Shown here: positions 32,113 to 43,000 of the stretch, piece after piece
Layout of the letters: the number at the start of each line of letters is the position of its first letter
How positions within the stretch are numbered: position 1 is the stretch's first letter
Assembly: GCA_009599575.1 (NCBI GenBank)
Contig: VWND01000014.1
Coordinates: forward strand, 744,001 to 808,000
Reading direction: 5' to 3'
From: Blumeriella jaapii
Taxonomy: Eukaryota; Ascomycota; Leotiomycetes; Helotiales; Drepanopezizaceae
DNA: 64,000 nt
Position numbers and translations under genes: made by a program
Notes under the pieces: model-generated
What the model was told of the DNA's origin: nothing
What the model saw: the letters and a program-made list of their open reading frames with translations, nothing else
Database searches by the model: none

Positions 32113-32918
32113 TCAGTCCCCCTCCGTCCTCTCCAAAAAGCCCGGGTCACTTCTCACCCTGCCCTCAAACTTCCGCCACCACTCCTCAAACGCCTTCAGC
32201 GGGACCACCTCCACTCCACCATCCACGTTCCCGCTGAAGCTCGCCAGGAAGTTGAAGGCGTTCTTGATGATCCGCTGCGCCAGCGCCAGCGCATCCGGTT
32301 TCGCCGCACCCGGCCTGGCCCGACCCGCCAGCACCAGCGCTTGCGAGACCCCCTGCGCTGGAGCCGGTTGCTGCTGCAACGCCGCCATCTGCGCGCTCAC
32401 CGACTCGGCCGTCTCGAGGGAGACGCCGAGCGTGATGTCGCCGCCGCCGCCATCGCTGTCGAGGGGGTCGTCGGCATCCATGTCGACTTCGGCGGGGTCG
32501 GATTGGGTTGGGGAGGAGGAGGAGTTGAGGCCCGAGATCTTGAAGACCGCGCTTTCTTTGCCGGGGCCGATGCCGCCGAGGAATTTGAAGGAGGGCGGTG
32601 ATGGAGCAGGACTGGGCGGAGAGGGGAGGGAGAGATAGACGGCTGCGGCGGTGTGGGGCGGGAGGGTGATGCCCGGGAGGAGGAAGACGACTGTTTGCGG
32701 GCGCGGTTAGCTGGGCTCTGCCTTTGGCTTACTATGTCCAGAGGGTACGAAGAGAAGAAAAGAAGAGGGAAGGCGATAGACGCACCTATGTGGCTGAATG
32801 TTTTGGTGGTGGGAATGGTGAAGACGAAGGATGTCGGGGATGGCGCGGAGCTGGGCGTCGTTATACATGGTGCGCCGGTAGGTATGATGCCAAAGAGTTG
32901 AGGGATTGGCTCTGCCAT
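32113..32918 (-). CDS. opi10: Hikeshi/Opi10 family protein
   Basis: Homologue of Hikeshi, the carrier that imports HSP70 into the nucleus under heat stress; called Opi10 in yeast. Exon 1 (32918-32786) begins MAEPIPQLFGIIPTGAP and includes TSFVFTIPTTKTFSHI. A 95-nt intron (GTGCGT...AAACAG, with GCTAAC as a branch site) leads to exon 2 (32690-32113) with VVFLLPGITLPPHTAAAVYL. The following segment is FKFLGGIGPGKESAVFKISG. The C-terminal part (QRIIKNAFNFLASF ... EWWRKFEGRV) is the characteristic helical tail. Product 236 residues; an acidic Ser/Pro-rich insert in the middle explains the slightly larger size. Divergent from the Nudix gene. Confidence 0.9.
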
Positions 32919-33384
32919 TTTCGTTTGCACCGGTGGGCGACCATTCAATCTACAGTCCTGAAGTTTTCGAGCCGGAAGCAGCGGTACTTGTCGAGGTAAT
33001 GTCGCAGGCGCAAAGTGAAGAAGTGAGGTTCAAATGGATCAGGAGTTAGTATGTCAAGAGAGATGAGTGTAGGGCGTTGATGAGTATGGAAGGTTTGGGA
33101 GGTTAGATTGGGATGCAAATTCTGCTCGAGAGAAGAGGGCCTCGGAAACGCTAGGTGGGTATGTGAAAGGTTGTATGGTGGTGTATTGCAGACCGTTTGC
33201 TGAAGTGTTGTTGTTGTTGTTAAAGAAGAAGAAAACAAATCTGGAAGCACGGCGGGGCGGCGTCGACAGCTCTGGTGGGGCGGGAAAGACCTGAGCAAGG
33301 ACGGTTCCTGAATGAGCGAGACGATTCTACACCTTCTCACAGACGACAACCAGGCGCTCTGCCTTTCGACCCTGGACCCTCCAA
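32919..33384. promoter_or_regulatory. Divergent promoter, Hikeshi gene / Nudix gene
   Basis: 466 bp between divergent start codons. Purine-rich on the plus strand near 33000-33130, with a short GTTGTTGTT run at about 33207-33220. No defined regulatory site was assigned. A plus-strand frame starting at 33312 overlaps the start of the Nudix gene but is out of frame with it. Confidence 0.4.
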
Positions 33385-34528
33385 ATGGCAAAGTCGAATC
33401 TAGATCTGATCAACGAATGCGATGTGTAAGTACCTCATCACTTACGTCTTCTTGTCTTCTCTCTCGTATGTGGCGGGGTAGCAACTCTGCCGTCGGTGCT
33501 CTATACCTCGGAGCTTCACATCCCTTTGAAGATCGCCCGACCACACATACTGATTGATATTCATACATCGTCATCTCTTCTTCTCAGCTAACATCCCCAG
33601 CTTCCCCTACCCCTCCTCTCCCTCCCACGCCGCTCTCCACGAAACCCTGTACACGCTCCTCTCGCCCTCCGGCCACCCCATAGGCCACCTCACCACGCCC
33701 GTCTTCAACGCCCTCGCCAAGGTCCCCATCTCCATCAAAGGCGAGCTCGAAGTCTCGCGGCCTCGCCGCACCCTCTCTGCCTTCCACCAAGCCACCGAGC
33801 GCGAGCGCTCGGCCGCCGTCGCAGCGACCTGCGCCCGCTGGCGCCAGAACAACACCTTCGCCGTGCTGAAGGGCTGGCGCGACGAGCTGTACCCCGTCTA
33901 CGGGCCGAACGAGCTGCTGTTCAGCGTCGAGCGGAGCGCGAGCTGTCTGCTGGGCGTGCTGACGTATGGTGTGCACATGACGGCCTACACACGGGACGAG
34001 ACCGCGAGTTTCGGCATCAAGGTGTGGGTGCCGCGGCGGAGTAGGACCAAGCAGACCTACCCGGGCATGTTGGACAATACCGTGGCGGGAGGCATGGCGA
34101 CGGGGGAGGAGCCGTTGGGATGTGTGATTCGCGAGGCGCAGGAGGAAGCTTCCTTACCCGAGGACCTGGTGAGGGAGAATGTGAAGGCGCAGGGTACGGT
34201 CACGTATTGCTATATCAGGGACGGCCGGGCGGGAGGAGAGACGGGCTTGGTGCAGCCGGAGTGTCAGTATGTCTTCGACTTGGAGTTGCCCAAGGAGACG
34301 GCCTGTAAGCCCAATGATAGCGAGGTGGAGGAGTTCAAGCTGTGGAGCGTCGAGGAGATACAGGAAGCGCTGGGGAAGGGGGAGTTCAAGCCGAACTGTG
34401 CGCTGGTCATGCTGGATTTCTTCGTCAGGTGGGGGATTTTGACGAGGGAAAATGAGAGTGATTATGAGGAAATCGTGAAAAGGTTGCATAGGGACTTGGA
34501 ATTTCCCGGGCCGCATGCAACCGGCTAG
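33385..34528 (+). CDS. Nudix hydrolase with DUF4743-type N-terminus (Tnr3-C-terminal-like)
   Basis: Nucleotide-diphosphate-type hydrolase related to the Nudix half of S. pombe Tnr3, thought to clear damaged thiamine diphosphate forms. Exon 1 is 41 nt (33385-33425, MAKSNLDLINECD). After a 175-nt intron (GTAAGT...CTAACATCCCCAG), exon 2 (33601-34528) continues with VFPYPSSPSHAALHETLY. The N-terminal domain up to about residue 150 matches the DUF4743 region of that family. The Nudix box is complete at about 175-197: GGMATGEEPLGCVIREAQEE, with the REAQEE catalytic helix, then SLPEDLV. Product 322 residues, normal for the stand-alone fungal members. The intron is three times longer than most others in this window. 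Substrate is inferred from family only. Confidence 0.87.
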
Positions 34529-34949
34529 ATAGCAGTTCGGAATGGAGGGATAGTCTGGCTCGGTGTTGGAACTTGGGCACGAGAGGAAGGACGCCGGAAG
34601 ACGAAGAAGAAGGGATCTTTGATGTCTGCTCCTTGTATTGGAAAATACCGCAAGGTCCCAGGTATCTCTTCGCCCCTTTCCTAAACGCCTGAAGCATGGC
34701 CATGCTTGGCCACGCTTTTGCAACCCTTAACGCCATCTGGTACATCCAACCATTTTGATGCATGACACCATGCCGCAGATTTCGCTGATAAGCATTAGAC
34801 ATAGCCCAATATGTCAAGTATTGCTGGCAGTTGCAACATTCGACGAACGCCAAGCGAGAAATTAGGTAAATGGACCGACCGTGAATGGCGTATGTCTCGA
34901 CCCGAAGGATGATCGATATGGTAGATGACCGTATCGAAGAAGGGGAGGA
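34529..34949. other. Convergent 3' flanks, Nudix gene / RPB8
   Basis: 421 bp between the stop codons of two converging genes. No gene-like pattern; probably the two 3' untranslated regions. Confidence 0.45.
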
Positions 34950-35466
34950 CTATTTCTTGACGAGGAGGTAGACGTAGTCGACTCTCAGCGACGTAAGCTT
35001 CTTGTAAGGACCCTCGAGCGCCATGAGCAATCCTCCAAACGAGATGTACGCCTTACTACAGCAAGTCAGCCTTCGCTCATCACACAGCACAGGTCCGTCC
35101 CCTGCGTCCAAGCACTCACATCTGCCCGTTGTCCCCATCCTCAAACTTGTACACCTTGCCATGGCACACGTAGTCGAACATGTCCGCCAGCGTCGCCTCG
35201 CCGCCGGGCCCATGCTGGCTCACATCCCGCCAGCCCTTGCCGCCGTCCTTGCTCCCATCCAGAGACAGCGTGGTCGCGATGACGACCTGCAGGCTGTCGC
35301 CGGCGGCGCACGGGTACAGCTCCATGTTGATGTCGAGCGTCATGCTTGTCTCGCCGTCTGGCGTGCTGCCGCCGATGCGCGCGACACGATCGTACTTGGA
35401 TTGGTCAAAGGTGCGGATCAAGAAGGTATCTTCGAAGAGCTGCGAGTCCCCTGCTGATGCTGCCAT
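34950..35466 (-). CDS. rpb8: RNA polymerase I/II/III common subunit RPABC3 (Rpb8)
   Basis: Shared structural subunit of the three nuclear RNA polymerases. Exon 1 (35466-35120) begins MAASAGDSQLFEDTFLIRTF and contains the core ITKFDRVARI-like segment (here SKYDRVARIGGST) and MTLDINMELYP. A 64-nt intron (GTGAGT...CTGTAG) follows, and exon 2 (35055-34950) gives IKAYISFGGLLMALEGPY and ends YVYLLVKK, the Rpb8 C-terminal hallmark (SFGGLLM-LEG ... YLL-K/R). Two acceptor AGs lie three bases apart; only the upstream one keeps frame. Product 150 residues, as expected. Divergent from ELP4. Confidence 0.95.
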
Positions 35467-36016
35467 TGTGATGGTGGTTTGGCTGGTTGGAGGGTGTGGA
35501 ATGGAATTGGAGGTGGGAGCTTGAGGTCGGCGGCGGTGGTCTGTCTAGTCTTGTAATGCGAAGATCTGGTTTGACGTGAGGAATCAAGGTAGATTCTTTT
35601 TTCACGCGTGAGCCGCGATTGGTATGTACCGTGGGCGAGGAGAATAAAAAGAGCGTTTGCGAGGTGGAGGGGCAGTCAACGAGACGCGAGGTCGAAACGA
35701 TTTATTTTTTTGGTCGCGTTAGCGCGGCGGAGGCGGGGTGGATCTTGGTGAGGCACTCTCGGGTGCCTATGGGCATTCGGAACTTCGAGTTCTTGACTTA
35801 AGAAGAACTCGGTCAACACTCGCTTGAATCACTTGGTACCTTGCTATGTCTTTTCCTCTTAAGGATTAGCTATTGCAAGCCCAAAAAAAATTAAACAAGC
35901 CACGGATAGAAATCCAGAAGCGGACCGCCTGGCTTTCCCGGAGAAACTTATCACCGCAGCGTGTAAACAGAATAGCCGACCTTTCTATCCTTCTCCTCCA
36001 GCAACACTTCCAGAGA
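35467..36016. promoter_or_regulatory. Divergent promoter, RPB8 / ELP4
   Basis: 550 bp between divergent start codons. An inverted CCAAT box (ATTGG) lies at 35618-35622 and an ACGCGT (MCB-type) hexamer at 35604-35609. Both are single motif matches and only suggestive. Confidence 0.35.
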
Positions 36017-37263
36017 ATGTCATTTAGAAAGCGCAGTGTGGTCCCCCAGTCCGGAGGCACCGCTACAAACCCCACAAGTCCTGCCACACAAACTCTCGCT
36101 CAGGGTGTACGGCCATCTCCCTTGGACGGCCGACTCACAACCTCGACCGGAACGCACTCTCTGGACTCGCTGCTGTCTGGTCATTCGGGACTCGCGCTGG
36201 GCACTTCTCTCTTCGTAGAGGAGAATGGCACGACGGACTTCGCGGGTGCGTTGGTGAGGTACTATGCAGCGGAAGGAGTTGTGCAGGGGCATCATGTGCA
36301 TGTGCTTGGGATGCACGAGAGCTGGGGGAGAGAACTGCCGGGACTAGGTGCTGCTGAGGGTGTGTCTTCGAAGAGGTCTGAGCAGAAAGCCGACGAAAAG
36401 ATGAAGATTGCGTGGCGGTATGAGCGACTTGGGGAATTCGGAGCTGGAGGAAGAGGTGGGTTCCTGCTTCTGAGCACACAATAAAGGGTATATACTAAAT
36501 ATATGGGCAAATAGAAAGAAACCCGTCTCAGCAGAAAGCGGCATCGGATCCTGCGAGCACGGCTGTGTTTTGCCATGACTTCGATTTGAGCAAGCGGCTC
36601 TTGCTACCCTCTCCATCTCATATGAAGTTCGTACCCATCTCAACACAGCCAAGCCTCGATTTCAAGGACCACCTTTCGTCAGTTTCTCCGTTCACGGGAT
36701 TCTTGAACCATGTCGCTTCTCAGATATCCACCGGTCCCCTCAACACCATTCACAGAATCGTCATCCCAAACCTTCTCTCTCCGGCAATCTACCCCTCAGA
36801 AGCAGCAAAGCCCGAACACCTCCTCCAATTCCTCCACGCGCTCCGTGCCCTCCTCCGCCAACACCCCACCCAACTAACAGCCATGATCACCCTCCCTTTA
36901 TCCCTCTACCCGCGTAATACAGGCCTAACCCGGTGGATGGAGCTCCTCAGCGATGGCGTACTCGAACTTGCGCCTTTTCCATCAACTGCAATCGCAACCA
37001 AGTCCAACCCGATATCGACGCTGCAAGAGGAGCCGCCGCAGGGCATGCTCAGGGTCCACCGATTGCCAATCTTCCACGAGAAAGGTGGGGGAGGGGGCGA
37101 GTCGAGTGGATTCGGAGATGATTTGGCGTTCACGCTGAGTCGGAGGAAGGGGCTGGTTATCAAGCCGTTTAGCTTGCCACCGGTGGAGGGAGATGCTGAG
37201 GCGCAACAGGGTGTTTTAGAGCATGAGCATGGGAAGGCAACCAAGGTCGACATTGAATTTTAA
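36017..37263 (+). CDS. elp4: Elongator complex subunit Elp4 (PAXNEB)
   Basis: Subunit of the Elp4-5-6 ring of Elongator, needed for wobble-uridine modification of tRNA. Exon 1 (36017-36455) starts MSFRKRSVVPQSG and includes the RecA-like entry segment HSLDSLLSGHSGLALGTSLF and FAGALVRYYAAEGVVQGH. A 59-nt intron (GTGGGT...CAAATAG) joins exon 2 (36515-37263), creating the family signature FCHDFDLSKRL. The later IHRIVIPNLLSPAIYP and LTRWMELLSDGVLELAPF segments are also typical. Product 395 residues, normal. As in other Elp4 proteins, no functional Walker A motif is visible. The stop at 37263 follows an acidic KVDIEF end, the usual Elp4 terminus. Confidence 0.92.
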
Positions 37264-38159
37264 GTTGAGGGCGTTCGTAAAAGTCTGGAGGAGTGATAGG
37301 TTGGGTCTCAGGTTTATCGGTACCGGGCCTGGGGTGGTAGACGGCAGCATTGTCATTTCATCCATAGTTGAATGGCGTAGCCAGGGCGGACGAAGCATTA
37401 CCTTCGACGTTCAGACTCACTTGAGCTACGGGGACTCTCGCCAAGCATGTCGTCCATCTCCATTTGGTTCCAGGTGCCATGTCCATTGGAAGTGACAGTT
37501 CGAAGGTAGTTCCGATCAAACAAGGCTTGACGGGGATTGAAGGAGAAATTGGATATCCGAGTTTGAACGGCGCCTCGAAAACAACATGCTGCTCAAGCTG
37601 TTAGCAGGTAGTGAAGTGAAGCTGCCAGGGGTACCTTCACATGCCTAGAACAAATACTGCTATAAACACAAAGACCAAGGTCCAAATCCATAGTGGAGCC
37701 ATGGTTATACCTCTGAGATGTGAGAGTTTATATGTGAGGACCTTTATGCGCAGGAAAATCGAAGCTCAGCTGCTCAAGTCTTGAGGTGGAGCTGAAGTCA
37801 GCAGGAGCTATCCCAAAACAGAAAAGCGTCTTTCCTAGCGCACACCCTATCAACTTTCACAGATAAAAACTCCTGAGGGTCAACTTTGTTCAACTCCCAA
37901 CTCACAACGTCAACCACTCTGCAAGCACTTGGTAAGCGCCCCTCTTCCTGTAACTCCCCTTTTCCTGCTTCGACATGATTACAAAAACGATCTGTCAATC
38001 CCCTGACACCAGTTAAACTGGACATGATGCTTAAATATGTTTTAATTTATGACTCAAGCAAGCAATGCCTCAAGCTCGATCTTCACTGCTGGCAGAAGCA
38101 CAATGCTGACTATAATGACGAACAGAAATCTCCTCTGCTTCGCATCTTTGATTGCCGCA
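37264..38159. other. Intergenic stretch between ELP4 and SEN34
   Basis: 896 bp between two co-oriented genes: ELP4 3' flank, then the SEN34 promoter. Short frames have no protein pattern. Several in-frame ATGs occur just before the chosen SEN34 start (38049-38115), so the leader may begin near 38000. Confidence 0.4.
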
Positions 38160-39113
38160 ATGACACTGTCCTTGGACTCTGTCTCGGAGCCCGTTCCAAT
38201 CTCACTGATATCGGGTCGCTATCTGCTCTTCGACGTTCACGTCGTGACTTACCTCCGCAGGACTCACCACATATGCGGCACTCTCATGGGCACTCTGCCG
38301 CAAAGCCCACAGCAGAACCTGTTCTTCGGTTTGCCAATGGAGCTTATGCCCGAAGAAGCTAAGCTTCTCGTTGAGAAAGAGGTTGCCTACATAGTCGATG
38401 ACAAACAATGGCACAAGGATAAGCTCTTGAACACGCTGCAGGGTGCAGAGAAGCACGCCTACCTCGAGTCTCTCCGAGCGATTGGTCTTCAATCCCGCAA
38501 AGCAATGTTGCAGGAGTCACAAAGGAAAACAAAGCAGGGTCTGGCAAGGTATGCCGCGAAAAAGGCTCAAGAGTCTGCGAGAACTATTGAGGATCTCGCG
38601 AGCCAGCCCTCTGCCTCCCATGCTGATAACTCTTTCAATGATACTTCGAGCAATGCAGACTCCACCGAAGTATCACTCTTTGAAGCAGAGTCCAATGCTT
38701 CCAGCAAGGGTGGCAGCAGACCCCTCGCTACCAGCCCGCTTGCAGTCACCCCCACCACAAGTTATTCATCGTCACTACCACAAAACCCTCTTTCTTCGCC
38801 TGACCCACCAGTGTCTTCCTCATACGCACTGTTTGCACACTTGCACGCGCGTGAGTACTACATCATGCCTGGGCTGCGCTTTGGCTGTAACTATAACGTC
38901 TACCCCGGCGACCCTCTGCGCTTCCACAGTCATTTCCTTGCCACGAACTATGATTTCGATCAGGAGATTCCCTTGTTTGATATCATCGGTGGTGGGAGAC
39001 TGGGTACGGCTGTCAAGAAGGGGTTTCTAATTGGCGGAGTGGACCCAGCGATGGAGCAGGGGAAGAGTGGTGAGAATGTGAGGAGCTTCTGCATTGAGTG
39101 GGCGGGCATGTAA
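38160..39113 (+). CDS. sen34: tRNA-splicing endonuclease catalytic subunit Sen34
   Basis: One of the two catalytic subunits of the tRNA splicing endonuclease; Sen34 cuts the 3' splice site of pre-tRNA. The N-terminal domain is clear (EPVPISLISGRYLLFDVH, YLRRTHHICGTLMGTLPQ, NLFFGLPMELMPEEAKLL). The middle is a long helical, charged and Ser-rich linker. The C-terminal nuclease domain holds the catalytic triad: Tyr in GCNYNVYPGDP, His in LRFHSHF and Lys in GTAVKKGFLIGG. The ATG at 38160 starts just before conserved sequence; upstream in-frame ATGs (38115, 38049) would add an unlikely hydrophobic leader. 317 residues, unspliced. Confidence 0.93.
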   Translation: MTLSLDSVSEPVPISLISGRYLLFDVHVVTYLRRTHHICGTLMGTLPQSPQQNLFFGLPMELMPEEAKLLVEKEVAYIVDDKQWHKDKLLNTLQGAEKHAYLESLRAIGLQSRKAMLQESQRKTKQGLARYAAKKAQESARTIEDLASQPSASHADNSFNDTSSNADSTEVSLFEAESNASSKGGSRPLATSPLAVTPTTSYSSSLPQNPLSSPDPPVSSSYALFAHLHAREYYIMPGLRFGCNYNVYPGDPLRFHSHFLATNYDFDQEIPLFDIIGGGRLGTAVKKGFLIGGVDPAMEQGKSGENVRSFCIEWAGM

Positions 39114-40070
39114 GGCGGTATCTAACTAGATGTATTAAAGTCTCGCTTCTGTTTTACGTAGATTTTCAAATCACACATATCAATGGCTCTATTTGCTTCT
39201 TCCTACTACAAAAATTCAGACATAGCGACCTCAACGACTTGGGAAATAAAGGCCCTTTTTTGTATGCTTATCCTCTGCTACGTAGACGGCCTCAGCTGTG
39301 GAAGTCTGCTCCAACCAACACGGCCCCTCCTGTCCTCGCACTCCTAGCCAAGATGAGACGAATGCCTCAACTTGTTTCACTCTCAACTCGGTACCGTATC
39401 TGGAATACCCATGACTTCCTCCATTGATCTCGCAGGTGACATCTACAGTACGAAGAACACACACAAGGCGCCTCCAAAGTCTTTCTCCATGAGCCTCCTA
39501 CGTTTTCCTTGATCTACGCCAACCCGAGGATGCAAGCAGCACATGAGCGTCTACACTCACACTGCCTTGCATGGAGAGGGACTTGAAGCGGAGCTTGGGT
39601 CTCCTACTACGGTGACACTTGCGAAGCTCTCGTGGCGAGTGTTGGAGGCGGTGTTGTGTTCGTGTGCTGGAGTCGAGTTCCTGGATATCTTACATGTGTG
39701 TGTGTGGATGTGTGTGTGTACAGTACGCTGCTGCTCACTTACTCACTTGAGCATGCTAGGTAGGTAGGGAGGGATAGAAGCCGCGACGTACTGTACAGTA
39801 GGTCGACGGCAGTGGATACCGTGTAAACAAACTCACTAACGCCCATCATTTCGTGAAAGAGAAACAGGGCTCCGCGCATGGACGATGCAAGCCGAAGAAA
39901 GGGAATGGAGAACTTGGGTAGGCAGTGTCGAGTGAAATCCGCTAGGGGAAGCGAGTACACATGTGATGATTTTACATATCTGACCTCAACTCAACACCTC
40001 GATTCCTAGGGTATAAACCAAGTGACCTAGTCAGTACCCAACATGTGAACGCCCCCAAATCAATCCGAAT
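39114..40070. other. Intergenic stretch between SEN34 and IML1
   Basis: 957 bp between convergent stop codons. Short frames only. A small GTGTGTGTG run (39700-39720) and one CGTACTGTACAGTA patch (39787-39800) are the only repeats. This is one of two places in the 32-57 kb gene block with the GTAC motif. Confidence 0.45.
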
Positions 40071-43000
40071 TCAAAGCACCCGACTATCGTCCGTCACAGA
40101 TCCCCTCGGACTGCCCTGCCGCGACTGGTCTCCGACCGACGATCCCCCAGTCGCGAACTGCGCACTGTGCATCCTCCCAATCGGCGATGGCAGCGACGAG
40201 CTCATCAGATTGCTCAACCGCGTCGGTGTCGGACTCACTTCCCTTGCCAACAACCCAGGCGGCAATCCCAGCGTTGGGATATTCGCATCCAGCACGCTTT
40301 GCAGGTGCGGACTTCTGGGAAGCACATGAGGCGTGGCGTTCGGCGGCGTCGCCTTCTCGAAGACCTCTCTGTAAAAGGCTTCTAACGCCACCGCGTTGTG
40401 GCAGAACGCTTCGAGCTCGTTCTTGATCGTCTCGGGCGTGACGGCGGTGCTGCTGGTTTTGGAGCCGGGTAAGCTAGGTCCCACCACGTCAGAAGCAGCT
40501 CCCAAGACGGGGGACCCAATGTCAGGAGCTAGATGGGGGCGGAGCATAGGAGAGTTGACAGGAGTGGGTTTGTCGGACGTGAAACCGCTGTGCCCGTGCA
40601 TGGAGGAAGAGGCCATGCGAGAGTTATTGTCCGAATGAATCCCGGCTTTGACATACCTGTCCGACTCACGCGACGCCATCGTGCGGTTGTTATAGAGGCG
40701 GTTGGCAAGCAAGAGGAGGCTGCCTTCGTCAGTGATTTGGGCGAGGACCACGCCGGAGCGGTGGATGTACTGCGTGTACTTGAAGTCCGGCTTGCCCCAG
40801 GAGTAGGTGACATCGACGTTGCTGGGAAAATTTCTTGCGGCTTCGATGTCCAGGACGAAGTTGAACTTCTTCATGATTGCTTTTTGATAGTAGTGTCTCC
40901 CTGCTGGACTGGTGTGAACCTGTGGCAGAAACGAGTTGACATCGAAGTATGTCCTAGGTTGCCGGGCTGGGGGCTGGGCAGCGAGCTCGATCACGTATGG
41001 GCTTCGAAACGGGTGCATCGCAAGTATCGAACAGGCCTCTGCAATCGGTACCTCGACTAACCTGAGGCCGTAGCGTTCTGCGGTTGAAGACCACAGACTT
41101 AAAGCATCCTCGATTAGTTTCGCAGTTACTCCCATCCAATCAATCCGTATATGATAGCAGTTATCGGGGTTATGAAGTCTATCGTAGTGCAAGTGGATGA
41201 TCTCTGGTCGATAGGAGCGTTTCCGATGATCAACATCGTATTTCATTACTTTGCTCAGAGCAACTTTAGGTCTCTTCCCCGTTCCATTTCCACTCCCTGC
41301 GGTGGTAGGAGTCGTAGTCCCCGAATCAGATGCCTTGTCATCATGGCTTGAACCTGTTCTTGACAGCTCAGGCCTCGGAAAGTCTCTCGTTGTACTTTCA
41401 GTCACGGGCGTAGAAGGGATGGACGGGTCTCGTCTTTTCGGCGCAAACCAGCCTCTTCCACTTTGCTTCGCGAACTCCCCAGTCATCTGGTAGAAGAACT
41501 GGCCATCCCGGAAAGGGTGGAACTTCTCAACATGAACAAATATTCCCATGTCCTTGTCCTTGTCCTTGCCGTTCTCCTTGACCACCTCGCCCTCTCTGAT
41601 TCTCTGAAGTTCATCCTTCACCATTAGCATGTTACCCAACTCCACAGCCTCCTCTCTTGTGTCGATGTCATCGAAGTTGTCCATGAGCCAGGTTGTCATG
41701 TCCGAGCCAATGAAGCAGTTGTAGTGGAAACGGATGTGCCATCGGCGATTTTGCATGCGGACTCCTCCTCTTTCGACTGGTCTTTGCATGGCTTCAGCAA
41801 GCTTAGCAATGTCCAATGTTGACTTGCGGAAGCGTTCAGTCTCTAGCAACTTCCCTCGTCGCAGATTGGGAGCGCCACCCTCAACCAAAGGCAAGGTCTC
41901 AAGTTCCGCCGAGACGACAACGGATGGGTCCTCTGTTTTATATACAATGTCGAGAGGGTTCGGATCCTTCAACTTTCGAGATCCCAAGGTTTGGAATCGC
42001 CGCTCCGAAGCGGTCAAGACTCTGTGCCTCTGCCACATCATAGTGATTTTCTTGATACCTTCGAGCCGGATTTCTTCTTCGTTGTCTTCTCCCTGACGCC
42101 TTTGGGACTGTGTGGGGCGCTCTACCGGAATCAACACGAATCGAGCGCGCCAAAAGCGTAGATGTTCTGACATTTCGTCGGCGACACCAGCAGTAAAGGC
42201 GTCCACATAATTCCAATTGTACTCGTCCCTTGGCTTGCCAATTACCACGTGTCTTGATTCATAATCGTGAGCCAACGCTGTGCGAATGGCTGGGTTGTAA
42301 GCTGTTGGGGCCGCCGCTTTGGGGCCTATGACGGTCGCTGTAGGTTTACGGATAAACATATTGATCTCGACTCCCGTCTCATTGACGCAAGACAGTTGAT
42401 GAATTATGTTCCCCATCGACATGAATACGCTTACACCATCCTCCGCAATGCATGTAGGCTCGAATACGTTCGCAATTTTTAATGATTTTTGACCGAAAGC
42501 TTTAGCCACACCAGGTCCAACGACAATCTGGAAACCGTGAGATAGACGTAACCCTATCAGCTCACGAATAAGCTCTTCCCTACTCTTAGGGACTTCATTC
42601 AGCTCTTCTTCTGGATTTTGAGCGATATTGTAAGGTTTCTGCTCGTATTCCGTGTCGAGTTGAAGCTTGGTGGGAAAGAACTCGGTCGTCAGTGGTACAG
42701 CTGCTGGGCAGCACAAGGATTTCCATTTCATCGTCTTGGTCAAGATTGGTTTTGGAAACACATGTTGCCATCGTGTATTAGGGTCCGGATTGTGGATCAT
42801 GTCCGCCGGAGGGTTCGACGGGTTAAGTACGGTCAACCAAAGGGACAATGCTGTTGTGGGCGACAGGGTTACAGGAAGCTCTGGAACCGATCCAGCTAGT
42901 AGTTTTGAGTTGAAAAGTTTCTGGTTATCGTCTTGCCTGGCTAACTGCAAGACCCGTTCTTCGTCCCGGCGGCTTTCGTACAGAGATCCCAGTACTGTTC

